From JAGVMG01 sp964461105 (GTDB lineage: Bacteria > Chlamydiota > Chlamydiia > Chlamydiales > Rhabdochlamydiaceae), in contig CAYWSY010000053.1 in NCBI GenBank assembly GCA_964461105.1, positions 1-13,782 of the forward strand: a DNA stretch of 13,782 nucleotides, in the 5' to 3' direction. Both the position numbers and the translations under genes were made by a program. Positions 5,857-12,759 of this stretch are shown in pieces; within the stretch, counting starts at the first letter, position 1; every line of letters begins with the position of its first letter. Below the pieces are notes generated by a model. It did no database searches, was not told the DNA's origin, and worked only from the letters and a program-made list of their open reading frames with translations.

Positions 5857-7062
5857 ATGAAGAGAATCTATCAAGAGTTGATCGCCCAGCATTTGTCGGA
5901 GCTTCGTCAGATGGCCTTTTTAATGGGTCCAAGACAAGTAGGTAAAACGACGACTGCTCTTAGTGCTGCGGATAAGTGGCCCGCCCACGCTTATTTTAAT
6001 TGGGATAACCCCAATGAACGTCTTCTTTTTATTGGAGGGCCTGAGGCCATTGCTCGCCAAGTGGGTTTGGATGAACTGATGGAACAAATCCCCATCCTCA
6101 TTTTTGATGAAATCCATAAATTTGGGAAGTGGAAGAACTTTTTAAAGGGCTTTTTTGACCTTTACGAAAAGAGAACAAAGGTGATTGTCACTGGAAGCGC
6201 TCGTCTAAATATTTATAAGAAAGGGGGAGATAGCTTAATGGGGCGCTATTTCTATTATCGAGTGCACCCGCTCTCTGTAGCAGAGATTGTCTCTCCCGTG
6301 TTGATTCCAGGAGAAATTCGCCCTCCCGCTATGATTGATGCGTATGATTGGGAAGCGCTTCTCGAGCATGGGGGCTTTCCAGAACCGTTTATTCAACGGT
6401 CAGTAGCATTTACCCGTCGTTTGAAAGCAATGCGCAAAGATCAGCTCTTTAAAGAAGATATTCGTGATGGGACAAGAATTCAGGAATTGGGTCAGCTTGA
6501 ATTGCTCGCAGAGCTTCTTCGCAAGCAAGCAGCTGAGTCAATGGACTATTTTTCACTTTCCAAAAAAGTTGGAGTTGCTATTGATACAGTTCGGAGGTGG
6601 CTTGAGGTATTGAAGTCGTTTTACTACTGTTTTTCCATTCAACCATGGTCTAAAAACATCACGCGTTCGCTGATTAAAGAGCCAAAATTGTATCTTTGGG
6701 ATTGGTCATTAGTTGATGAAGAAGGGCATCGAAATGAGAATGTGGTCGCAAGTCATCTGTTGAAGGCAACCCATTTTTGGAATGATCGGGGATTAGGTGA
6801 TTATGGTCTTTATTATTTACGCACTAAGGACAAAATCGAAACTGACTTTTTGGTGACTAAAAACAACACGCCTTGGTTTCTTGTCGAGGTGAAAACAAAA
6901 GCAAAAGGGCTCTCTCCTGCTCTATATCATTTTCAAAAAGAGACTGGAGCTCCCCATGCATTTCAGGTCGCTTTTGATCTTCCTTTTGTGGGCAAAGATT
7001 GTTTTACGGAAAAAGGCCCTATTTTAGTTCCTGCTCAGACCTTTCTGTCTCAGCTAGTTTAA
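5857..7062 (+). CDS. AAA_14 ATPase with C-terminal DUF4143 domain
   Basis: This 401-residue protein has Walker A GPRQVGKTT (24-32), Walker B ILIFDEIH (80-87), a sensor-like VTGSAR (111-116) and a GR pair at 129-130, followed by the HPLS(V)AE stretch typical of this ATPase group. Residues about 220-260 look like a winged helix (SLSKKVGVAIDTVRRWLEVL). The C-terminal DUF4143 part contains ENVVASHLL (294-302) and a PD-(D/E)XK-like pattern with D330 and E354-V-K356. Such ATPases are widespread, often in accessory DNA, and their function is unknown. The ORF is complete. It is bounded by the twin-palindrome promoter and by a MITE 5 bp after its stop, and is convergent with obg. Confidence 0.85.
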   Translation: MKRIYQELIAQHLSELRQMAFLMGPRQVGKTTTALSAADKWPAHAYFNWDNPNERLLFIGGPEAIARQVGLDELMEQIPILIFDEIHKFGKWKNFLKGFFDLYEKRTKVIVTGSARLNIYKKGGDSLMGRYFYYRVHPLSVAEIVSPVLIPGEIRPPAMIDAYDWEALLEHGGFPEPFIQRSVAFTRRLKAMRKDQLFKEDIRDGTRIQELGQLELLAELLRKQAAESMDYFSLSKKVGVAIDTVRRWLEVLKSFYYCFSIQPWSKNITRSLIKEPKLYLWDWSLVDEEGHRNENVVASHLLKATHFWNDRGLGDYGLYYLRTKDKIETDFLVTKNNTPWFLVEVKTKAKGLSPALYHFQKETGAPHAFQVAFDLPFVGKDCFTEKGPILVPAQTFLSQLV

Positions 7063-7067
7063 GCATA

Positions 7068-7226
7068 TACCCAAACAACTTCGAAAGTTGGGTTTCGGCA
7101 ACGCGAAAGCTCCCGCGGTTAAGCGATCGTAAAGTTAGCTGTGTTCTCGAACACAGCGGCCTTTACGATCGTTTAACCCCGGGGCTTTGGCGCAGCCGAA
7201 ACCCAACTTTCGAAGTTGTTTGGGTA
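7068..7226. mobile_element. MITE family B, copy 2 (159 bp, TA target duplication), inserted in the end of obg
   Basis: It has the same ends as the copy at 1442 (TACCCAAACAACTTC and its complement), flanked by TA at 7066-7067 and 7227-7228, with a near-complete palindrome centred on 7147. Its outer arms differ from copy 1 at three positions, each matched by the compensating change in the opposite arm. It separates the stop codon of the ATPase gene from obg and provides the present stop codon of obg. In a transcript from either side it would form a very long hairpin and might also limit readthrough. Confidence 0.85.
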
Positions 7227-8233
7227 TAACGGATCGTATAGCGTTGCGCGGTTGCGCGCATGGCTTGGATGAGGGGCTCAACGCCAATGTCGTCTTTGGC
7301 GGAGATCTCGAAAAGAATTGAGGGGTCGTGTGGGTAGTTTGCGCGGAAGAGTGCAGCTTGGCTGCATGCTTCTTCCGTATCGATTTTATTTAAAGCGATA
7401 AGAAAGGGCTTTTCAAGGAGATCTGGGCGATAAGCGCGCAGTTCATCTTGAAGAGTCAGAAAGTCTTCGTAAGGATTTCTCTCTTCGATGCCGGAGATAT
7501 CAATGACAAAGACAAGTGCGGCAGAGCGTTCGATGTGTTTGAGGAATGAGATGCCAAGGCCCTTGTCTTCATGCGCGTCTTTGATGATTCCAGGGATGTC
7601 AGCAACAAGGATTCGTGAATAGTCATCGAATTGGACGTAGCTTAAATTCGGATAGAGGGTGGTAAAGGGATAAGCTCCGATTTTTACAGGAACATGGGTG
7701 ATGCGGGTCATCAGAGTTGATTTACCAGCATTTGGCATTCCGATTAAACCAATGTCGGCAATGAGTTTGAGTTCGAGCTCAACCTCACAGGATTCTCCCT
7801 CGGTGCCAAGTGTGCAGATATTCGGAGCTTGGTGGGTAGGGGATTTAAAGCAGGCGTTTCCTTTGCCTCCTTGCCCTCCTTTGCAGATGAGAAGCTCTTG
7901 ATTCTCTTCTGTGAAATCATGGAGAATTTCGCCTGTTTTGGCATCTTTGACGAGTGTGCCACAGGGGATTTTTAAGATGAGATCTTGCCCGCGACGCCCT
8001 TGACGGAGATTGCCTCCTCCGGGTTGTCCAGCTTCAGCTGAGAGAAGTCTGCGATTGCGGAATCCCTCAAGGGAAAGGACATGGGGATCTGTTTTAAGGA
8101 TGATCCCTCCACCTTTTCCTCCGTTCCCACCAACAGGCCCGCCCTTCGGGATAAATTTTTCCCGTCTCCATGCAACAACGCCGTTGCCGCCGTTGCCTGC
8201 GCGTAGTGTAACAGTGACTGAATCGATAAACAT
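7163..8233 (-). CDS. obg: Obg-family ribosome-assembly GTPase with a MITE-encoded C-terminal tail
   Basis: This 356-residue protein has the glycine-rich Obg fold (1-157, with GGNGGKGGG and GGQGGKGN) and a GTPase domain: G1 GMPNAGKST (165-173), G2 in YPFTTLYPN, G3 DIPG (212-215), G4 NKID (282-285), G5 SAKD (311-314). Obg binds the 50S subunit late in assembly and links it to nucleotide state. GGGAG precedes the ATG at 8233. Residues 336-356 (YTQTTSKVGF... ending PGVKRS) come from the inserted element. Without it the frame would read R335-Y-A-stop, a protein of 337 residues, near the usual chlamydial length. The catalytic domains are untouched, so the protein should still work. It follows rpmA, probably in one operon. 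Confidence 0.93.
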   Translation of the reverse strand: MFIDSVTVTLRAGNGGNGVVAWRREKFIPKGGPVGGNGGKGGGIILKTDPHVLSLEGFRNRRLLSAEAGQPGGGNLRQGRRGQDLILKIPCGTLVKDAKTGEILHDFTEENQELLICKGGQGGKGNACFKSPTHQAPNICTLGTEGESCEVELELKLIADIGLIGMPNAGKSTLMTRITHVPVKIGAYPFTTLYPNLSYVQFDDYSRILVADIPGIIKDAHEDKGLGISFLKHIERSAALVFVIDISGIEERNPYEDFLTLQDELRAYRPDLLEKPFLIALNKIDTEEACSQAALFRANYPHDPSILFEISAKDDIGVEPLIQAMRATAQRYTIRYTQTTSKVGFRLRQSPGVKRS

Positions 8234-8246
8234 GAGAGGACTCCCT

Positions 8247-8287
8247 AAAAATAATACCCTCTAAAAACAATGGCGTTTCAAGAGGGC
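8247..8287 (-). terminator. Weak terminator or attenuator between rpmA and obg
   Basis: On the minus strand the arms CCCTCT and AGAGGG (8281-8286 and 8257-8262) enclose an 18-nt loop and are followed by TATTATTTTT. The stem is only 6 bp, so it would be a partial terminator at best. It could lower obg expression relative to the ribosomal protein genes. Confidence 0.3.
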
Positions 8288-8308
8288 AAAAAAACATTAA
8301 TTCGGCTT

Positions 8309-8560
8309 TTAGGCAACAGGGAGAACGGAAACGTGAGTTTTCGCGCTTTTGCGAAATGTGACAACGCCGTCAATCTGTGCATAAAGAGTATCATCTCTGC
8401 CAACGCCGACATTTTTAGCAGGGTGCCATTTTAAGCCCCTTTGGCGAACGAGGATACTTCCTGCTGTTACAAATTCTCCGCCAGTGGCTTTAATGCCGAG
8501 GCGTTGAGCTTTCGAGTCTCGACCGTTACGTGATGAGCCCTGACCTTTCTTATGTGCCAT
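8309..8560 (-). CDS. rpmA: 50S ribosomal protein L27
   Basis: This 83-residue protein is recognisable throughout: MAHKKGQGSSRNGRDSKAQR, then GGEFVTAGSILVRQRG, HPAKNVGVGRDDTLYA and a C-terminal strand VTFRKSAKTHVSVLPVA. L27 reaches the peptidyl-transferase centre through its N-terminal tail. The tail here starts directly at the conserved AHKKG, with no cleavable extension like that found in Firmicutes. AAGGAG lies 10 bp before the ATG. The gene is 14 bp downstream of rplU, and obg follows 75 bp later. Confidence 0.97.
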   Translation of the reverse strand: MAHKKGQGSSRNGRDSKAQRLGIKATGGEFVTAGSILVRQRGLKWHPAKNVGVGRDDTLYAQIDGVVTFRKSAKTHVSVLPVA

Positions 8561-8574
8561 AGTGAGAAGTCTCC

Positions 8575-8883
8575 TTAAGCGATGATGTCGGTAATTTTAA
8601 CGCGTGAGTAATTTTGCCGATGACCGACTTTACGGCGAAACGGTTTGCGTCGTTTGTATTTAAAAGCGATGACTTTAGGTCCACGAACTTCATCTAGAAG
8701 CTCTGCTTGGACAACGGATTTAGCGAGATGGGGAGCGCCGATTTTGATCGCGCTGCCGTCATTGAGGAACAGAACATTTTTAAATTCGACTTTTCCTTCT
8801 TTGGCTTCGATGAGTTCGACGTCGATGACATCGCCTTTTTCAACTCGGTATTGTTTTCCGCCAGTCTCGATGATTGCGTACAT
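8575..8883 (-). CDS. rplU: 50S ribosomal protein L21
   Basis: This 102-residue protein starts MYAIIETGGKQYRVEKGDVI and ends with the basic RRKPFRRKVGHRQNYSRVKI segment that contacts 23S rRNA, both hallmarks of L21. The start at 8883 is chosen because AGGAGG lies 4 bp upstream and because family members begin at MYAI; an in-frame ATG at 8928 would add 15 residues but overlaps the -10 box of the promoter. It is the first gene of rplU-rpmA-obg. Confidence 0.97.
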   Translation of the reverse strand: MYAIIETGGKQYRVEKGDVIDVELIEAKEGKVEFKNVLFLNDGSAIKIGAPHLAKSVVQAELLDEVRGPKVIAFKYKRRKPFRRKVGHRQNYSRVKITDIIA

Positions 8884-8923
8884 TTGGCCTCCTGAAATTG
8901 CATCATAAATATAGTAAAAGAGC

Positions 8924-8953
8924 ATCATAGGTGAAGCTCCTTTTGAAAGTCAA
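8924..8953 (-). promoter_or_regulatory. Promoter of the rplU-rpmA-obg operon
   Basis: On the minus strand TTGACT (8953-8948) and TATGAT (8929-8924) are 18 bp apart. This leaves a leader of about 35-40 nt before the rplU ATG, containing the AGGAGG site. The position and both boxes fit a housekeeping promoter. Confidence 0.6.
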
Positions 8954-9008
8954 TGGGAATGTGGACAGGGCTGCAAATTTGAGTTTTGTAGTTATTTTTA
9001 AATATTAT

Positions 9009-9037
9009 TTGTAAATTAATTTGTTTGCGTATATTAT
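9009..9037 (+). promoter_or_regulatory. Candidate promoter of the small basic protein pair
   Basis: TTGTAA (9009-9014) and TATTAT (9032-9037) have a 17-bp spacer in a very A/T-rich stretch. The promoter diverges from the rplU promoter and precedes the ATG at 9094. Confidence 0.4.
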
Positions 9038-9093
9038 GAGCTTTAAGAGGGATGAACTATTCTTTCCGTATACTATCATTTTGTGGAGTTTTA

Positions 9094-9255
9094 ATGAAAC
9101 CGCTCAATAAGCGAATTAATAAAAAGAAAGCGTCCAAAGTGACTTTAAAGAATGGGCGTAAGCATCATAGATTGGTTGATAACGATGAAAAGGCGATCTC
9201 AAGTGGGGTGAGCTCTGTACGTCCTGAAGAGATTAAAATGCACCAGCATTATTAA
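9094..9255 (+). CDS. Small basic protein of unknown function (53 aa)
   Basis: I do not recognise a named family. The protein starts MKPLNKRINKKKASKVTLKN and continues with GRKHHRLVDNDEKAIS and VRPEEIKMHQHY: a strongly basic N-terminal half and a mixed, His-containing tail. The ATG at 9094 has TGGAG 5 bp upstream and is preferred to an in-frame ATG at 9052, which lacks a ribosome site. The gene lies between rplU and a 42-aa basic gene and is transcribed away from rplU. Small uncharacterised genes also occur beside rplU in Chlamydia (my recollection). A nucleic-acid or ribosome association would fit the composition but is a guess. Confidence 0.65.
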   Translation: MKPLNKRINKKKASKVTLKNGRKHHRLVDNDEKAISSGVSSVRPEEIKMHQHY

Positions 9256-9288
9256 AGGACTTTTTAACAATTAAGTGGAGGCAAGTCG

Positions 9289-9417
9289 ATGAAAGCAGCA
9301 AAAAGAAGCAGCAAAACAGCTCGCAGATCGAAGCGTTCAGCAAGAGCGGGATCACGTCCAGCTGAGCGTAATGTTAGAGGTTGGAAAGGGTTCTGGAAGC
9401 GTTACTGCGCTCTTTAA
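9289..9417 (+). CDS. Very small Arg/Lys-rich protein (42 aa)
   Basis: This open frame is short but well supported: GGAGG at 9277-9281 lies 7 bp before the ATG, and the gene follows the 53-aa gene by 33 bp. The product begins MKAAKRSSKTARRSKRSARA and ends NVRGWKGFWKRYCAL. The first 30 residues are a Lys/Arg/Ser/Ala mix resembling histone-like or ribosome-bound tails, and the end carries an aromatic patch (W32, F35, W36, Y39). It has no family I can name. Its last 4 bp overlap the stop of the convergent permease gene, with no terminator between them. It may be co-transcribed with the 53-aa gene. Confidence 0.65.
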   Translation: MKAAKRSSKTARRSKRSARAGSRPAERNVRGWKGFWKRYCAL

Positions 9418-10256
9418 GCTTTACGACGGACCGTTAGCATTAAGCTAAAACCGTAGAAAAGAGCCGCTGTGAGTGAGATCGTTGCGCCGGGTGGCCAATT
9501 AAGCTCATAGGATCCATACATCCCTAAAAAAGTAAATAGGCAGCCAAATGCGACGGCAAGTAGCATCATGAGCCAGAGGCGCTGGGTAACGGCGCCTGCA
9601 ATTGCGGCTGGGATCGCGAGCATGGTGATAACGAGAATGGCCCCTACGACTTGAATGAGTAAGACAACAGAGACGGCTACAAGGCAGAGCAGGAGCAGAT
9701 AAAGGGCTCCAACGCGTAGTCCTTGAAGGGCTGCTTGATCTTCGTCGAAGCAGATGGCCAAAAATCTGCGGTAGAACAGGGATATAAAAAGCGCAATCAC
9801 AACATCGAGAGTGAGCAGCAGGACAAGATCGCTCTTTGTAACCCACAAGATATTTCCAAACAGATAGTTGAGAAGTTCGACGTTATATCCTGGGGTAAGT
9901 GCAATAAAAATCACTCCCAAGGACATTCCCGTGGCCCAGATTGCGGCAATGACGGTGTCTTCCCTTTCCCGATATTTTAGATGGATCCAGCCCATGATTA
10001 AGGCTGAGACTAACCCTGCTGCTAATGCTCCTTGAAGAGGGGTGAGTACATCAAGTCCATAAGTTCGTTTGAGCCATAAGAAAAGCCCCATCCCTCCCAA
10101 TACAGAGTGAGCGATGCTTCCGCTGATCGATACGATTCGTTTTACGACAACATAGCTTCCGATCACTCCCCCAGCAAAGGAGGCTGCAAGGCCTGCTAAA
10201 ATGGCGAAAATCAAAAACGGATTTTGACTTAGGGCATGAAAAAATGAGGCGCTCAT
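9414..10256 (-). CDS. Zinc/manganese ABC importer, membrane permease (ABC-3 family)
   Basis: This 280-residue protein is almost entirely hydrophobic, with about eight or nine membrane segments (for example FAILAGLAASFAGGVIGSYV near the start and VVLLIQVVGAILVITMLAI in the second half). It matches the ABC-3/ZnuB-type permease family. The cytoplasmic loop FDEDQAALQGLRV corresponds to the segment that docks on the ATPase. It moves the metal ion delivered by the binding protein across the inner membrane. The ATG overlaps the ATPase stop codon in ATGA, so translation is coupled. The gene is the last of three in the operon. Confidence 0.9.
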   Translation of the reverse strand: MSASFFHALSQNPFLIFAILAGLAASFAGGVIGSYVVVKRIVSISGSIAHSVLGGMGLFLWLKRTYGLDVLTPLQGALAAGLVSALIMGWIHLKYREREDTVIAAIWATGMSLGVIFIALTPGYNVELLNYLFGNILWVTKSDLVLLLTLDVVIALFISLFYRRFLAICFDEDQAALQGLRVGALYLLLLCLVAVSVVLLIQVVGAILVITMLAIPAAIAGAVTQRLWLMMLLAVAFGCLFTFLGMYGSYELNWPPGATISLTAALFYGFSLMLTVRRKA

Positions 10257-10987
10257 GGGAATTTGAAGTGATCCTTTGAAGTGAGTGGGGTGTGGTATAG
10301 GCCGAGAGCAAAGTGCTCGCAGACCTCTTTGGCTTTCAAACAGGTTACTTGACGTTGGACACAGATCAGACGCTCGGCTTTATCGATGATGGTTTGCAGA
10401 TCGTGAGTCACCATCACAATGGTCATCTGTTGGTTCAGTTCCTGAAGGAGTTTGTGGATGGTAGCTTCTGCTTGGGGGTCGACGCTTGCCGTAGGCTCAT
10501 CAAGAAGCAGTAATTTTGGTTCATTCACAATTGCTCGTGCGATGAGAGCTCGCTGAGCTTGCCCTCCTGAGAGGGTTCCAAAGGATTGACCCGCAAGGTG
10601 GGAGAGCCCAACGGCTCTGAGAGCTTTTAATGCTTTTTCCTTGGCGTCTTTTGGGTATCCTCCCCACCATTTTAAAGTGGCAAGACATCCCATGAGGACA
10701 ACTTCTATCACAGAGATGGGAAAAGCTTTATCGAACCTAGTCATTTGAGGCACATAGCCCATTTGCCTTGAGAATTCTTTGGGAGAGTTTCCGTTAATCA
10801 GAATGCTTCCTTTTTGAGGGGGGAGCATTCCTAAGAGTAATTTGAGAAGCGTGGTTTTTCCCCCGCCATTTGGGCCGAAAATACCGATGAATTCCCCAGG
10901 TCCAATTGTTAAGTTGACATCTTCCAGGATTGGGGATTTGTCATAGGAGAAGCTGAGGTTTTTGACGGTGATCAAGGGATCGAGCAT
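10253..10987 (-). CDS. Zinc/manganese ABC importer, ATPase subunit
   Basis: This 244-residue protein carries all ABC ATPase motifs: Walker A GPNGGGKTT (38-46), Q-loop Q81 in YVPQM, signature LSGGQ (139-143), Walker B LLLLDEP (159-165) and the switch histidine H195 in VMVTHD. It is ZnuC/MntB-like and powers the permease encoded immediately downstream, which it overlaps by 4 bp. It starts 11 bp after the stop of the binding-protein gene. No strong ribosome site precedes the ATG at 10987, so coupling to the upstream gene is likely. Confidence 0.92.
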   Translation of the reverse strand: MLDPLITVKNLSFSYDKSPILEDVNLTIGPGEFIGIFGPNGGGKTTLLKLLLGMLPPQKGSILINGNSPKEFSRQMGYVPQMTRFDKAFPISVIEVVLMGCLATLKWWGGYPKDAKEKALKALRAVGLSHLAGQSFGTLSGGQAQRALIARAIVNEPKLLLLDEPTASVDPQAEATIHKLLQELNQQMTIVMVTHDLQTIIDKAERLICVQRQVTCLKAKEVCEHFALGLYHTPLTSKDHFKFP

Positions 10988-10998
10988 AGATTTAATCT

Positions 10999-11874
10999 TT
11001 ATTTGCTAGCAATAATCTGAGCGATTGCACGTAAATTGTCTACATAATCTTCAGCATATGGGTTAACGGTTGCAGTTGAGATGTGGAGCTCCTGGGCAAT
11101 CAGTTCAGCGCCTTTGTTGCTGTATTGGGGTTGTAGCAGAACAGTTGTGACTTTATGAGCTTTGGCTTGAGCTAGAAGTTCGGTGATATGTTGGGGAAGG
11201 GGGTCCTTTCCTTCCATTTCAATGGAGAGTTGCGTGAGGTGGTAATCTCTGCAAAAGTAGGCAAACGCGGGGTGGGAAACTAAAATCGCGTCTCCTGATT
11301 TAGACTTAAGAAGAGTTGTGATCTCGGAATCAAGCGCGTCGAGCTGTGTGAGGAAGGCGGCTAACCCCTTATTAAATTCATCAGATTTCTCTGGAAAGGT
11401 TTGGATCAGTCCTTCTGCAATGGACATTGCTTGGATTTTGGCTAACTTTGGGCTTAGCCAGATATGGAGGTCTCCTTCCTCGTGATGGCAATGGGTTCCG
11501 TGCCCCTCCTCACAGGTGGAGAGTAGCTTAATCCCTTTCGTGACATCGACGATGTGCATCGAAGGGTTGCGCTCTTTGAAAACGTTAAAAGCTTTAAGAT
11601 CTGCAGGATCTCCCAGTCGAATCCACGCTTGTGCCTTGCTAAGTGCTTGAACCTCTTTGGGTTTGGGTTCGTAAACATGGGGGTTTGCATCTTCGGGGAC
11701 GAGCACATGGATCATAAGGTCAGGGCCAGCGATCTGGCGCACGAAATAAGCATACGGGGCAACGCTGACAAGAACGGTGGGGCGAGAGGGAGCGGTCCCT
11801 TGCGGCTCCTTTTGTTGGCAACCGAAGATAACGAGGAGGCAGACGGGTAAGAAAAAGAGAATTTTTCTGAACAT
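10999..11874 (-). CDS. Zinc/manganese ABC importer, substrate-binding lipoprotein (ZnuA/TroA-like)
   Basis: This 291-residue protein has a lipoprotein signal with lipobox IFGC and lipidated cysteine C19. Metal-site residues of the cluster A-I (ZnuA/TroA) family are present: H66 in PHVYEPKP, H137 in HIWLSP, H201 in SHPAFAYF and D276 in NPYAEDY. A short His-rich loop (GHGTHCHH, from about residue 124) precedes H137, a feature more common in zinc than manganese binders. It captures the metal in the periplasm and hands it to the permease. The ATG at 11874 is preferred; a TTG at 11895 would add seven residues. It is the first gene of the operon. The layout resembles C. trachomatis CT415-CT417 (recollection). 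Confidence 0.9.
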   Translation of the reverse strand: MFRKILFFLPVCLLVIFGCQQKEPQGTAPSRPTVLVSVAPYAYFVRQIAGPDLMIHVLVPEDANPHVYEPKPKEVQALSKAQAWIRLGDPADLKAFNVFKERNPSMHIVDVTKGIKLLSTCEEGHGTHCHHEEGDLHIWLSPKLAKIQAMSIAEGLIQTFPEKSDEFNKGLAAFLTQLDALDSEITTLLKSKSGDAILVSHPAFAYFCRDYHLTQLSIEMEGKDPLPQHITELLAQAKAHKVTTVLLQPQYSNKGAELIAQELHISTATVNPYAEDYVDNLRAIAQIIASK

Positions 11875-11949
11875 GGTCTGATCATCGTCGCTCAAGAGGG
11901 CTTATTTTGGCAAGGGGAATCCCGGGGAAGAGGGGTGGACTGGTTAAAT

Positions 11950-11961
11950 TAACTTAAGTTA
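11950..11961. promoter_or_regulatory. 12-bp palindrome in the divergent intergenic region
   Basis: TAACTTAAGTTA is a perfect palindrome lying 76 bp upstream of the metal-binding lipoprotein gene and 126 bp upstream of the divergent membrane-protein gene. It could be a repressor site, for instance for a metal-responsive regulator, but it is A/T-rich and short enough to arise by chance. I see no well-formed promoter for the transporter operon beside it. Confidence 0.25.
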
Positions 11962-12009
11962 TTGGTTGTTAGCGCTCTAAATATTTAATTTACGTTTTGA
12001 TCTTTTTTG

Positions 12010-12038
12010 TTTACATAAATAATATGTGTATATATAAT
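12010..12038 (+). promoter_or_regulatory. Strong promoter of the 105-aa membrane protein gene
   Basis: TTTACA (12010-12015) and a perfect TATAAT (12033-12038) are 17 bp apart in an A/T-rich context. The leader of about 43 nt ends with AAAGGAG (12073-12079), 8 bp before the ATG. Confidence 0.65.
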
Positions 12039-12087
12039 CAATTCTGCAAATGAAAGTTAAGTCAAACTAAATAAAGGAGTGTGTTTT

Positions 12088-12405
12088 ATGGCAATTTCAG
12101 TAAACAATAGCAATAGTTCTTCCAATAACTCAGTTGCTCAACAATCAGTAGGGAAGGACTCATCTGGAAGACAGATAGTGCAGCTCAAGCCTGAAGAGCT
12201 TCGTGTCTCTTCAAAGGGCACACCGTCACATTTAGGCATCGCTATGGTCATAGTGGGATTTACTTTGTACGCTGCATCATGGTTTGTGCCAGCAGTCGGA
12301 GCGATGCTGACGCTTGCTATCGTAGGATTAGGGGCTGCTGTCGGTGGTGGTGTATTTCATGTTGTTGAAAGGCTTAATGGTAACGGACGGACGGCAACCG
12401 TATAA
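12088..12405 (+). CDS. 105-aa protein with a paired hydrophobic domain, Inc-like candidate
   Basis: The N-terminal 48 residues are polar and rich in Ser and Asn (MAISVNNSNSSSNNSVAQQS...), with no signal peptide. Then two hydrophobic segments follow each other closely: residues 49-67 (LGIAMVIVGFTLYAASWFV) and about 72-93 (AMLTLAIVGLGAAVGGG), separated by only a few residues, with a short polar tail ending RTATV. A bilobed hydrophobic domain behind a polar, secretion-competent N terminus is the signature of chlamydial inclusion membrane (Inc) proteins, exported by type III secretion. That assignment is inferred from shape alone. The gene has its own promoter, ribosome site (AAAGGAG) and terminator, so it is a single-gene unit. 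A small inner membrane protein is the alternative. Confidence 0.65.
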   Translation: MAISVNNSNSSSNNSVAQQSVGKDSSGRQIVQLKPEELRVSSKGTPSHLGIAMVIVGFTLYAASWFVPAVGAMLTLAIVGLGAAVGGGVFHVVERLNGNGRTATV

Positions 12406-12439
12406 GCAGGATTGCTTTATTTCTTAAGTACTCATCATT

Positions 12440-12484
12440 GAGGGGAATGGCTGGGAAATCCCAGTTCATTCCTCTCTTTCATTT
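12440..12484 (+). terminator. Intrinsic terminator after the 105-aa membrane protein gene
   Basis: GAGGGGAATG pairs with CATTCCTCTC (one G-U), and inside it CTGGG pairs with CCCAG around AAAT, giving a stem of about 15 bp with a small internal offset. It is followed by CTTTCATTTT. It lies 35 bp after the stop codon. Confidence 0.7.
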
Positions 12485-12539
12485 TATCCTTGTAAGATAA
12501 CTCTTTTTTAAAGTAGTCTGGTGGCCCTTAAACTCTTCT

Positions 12540-12626
12540 GGAGGAGTGTCCGAGTGGCCGATGGAGCACGCTTGGAAAGCGTGTAAACGTGAAAATGTTT
12601 CGTGGGTTCGAATCCCACCTCCTCCG
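12540..12626 (+). tRNA. tRNA-Ser (anticodon GGA)
   Basis: The acceptor stem is GGAGGAG with CTCCTCC. The anticodon stem CACGC/GCGTG holds the loop TTGGAAA with anticodon GGA (UCU/UCC codons). A long variable arm (AAACGTGAAAATGTTT) and T arm GTGGG-TTCGAAT-CCCAC complete a type II tRNA. The discriminator base is G, as expected for serine. CCA is not encoded. Confidence 0.97.
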
Positions 12627-12759
12627 TATTTTATTTGAACTTCGTTTGAATATATAAATTCAAGTGTTATTAATTAGAGGGTTTATATCGCATTTATCAT
12701 CAGTTCAGCATTCACTTAATTTGTCAAATCAGTTAAGTGGATCTGCCGTCAGGCTTTAA

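Noticed and set aside
8010..8264. An 84-codon proline-rich frame on the plus strand
   Set aside because: It is the antisense of the glycine-rich Obg domain; Gly codons read backwards give Pro and Ala.
9723..9980. An 85-codon plus-strand frame inside the permease gene
   Set aside because: It is a shadow of a convincing membrane permease on the minus strand, with no independent support.
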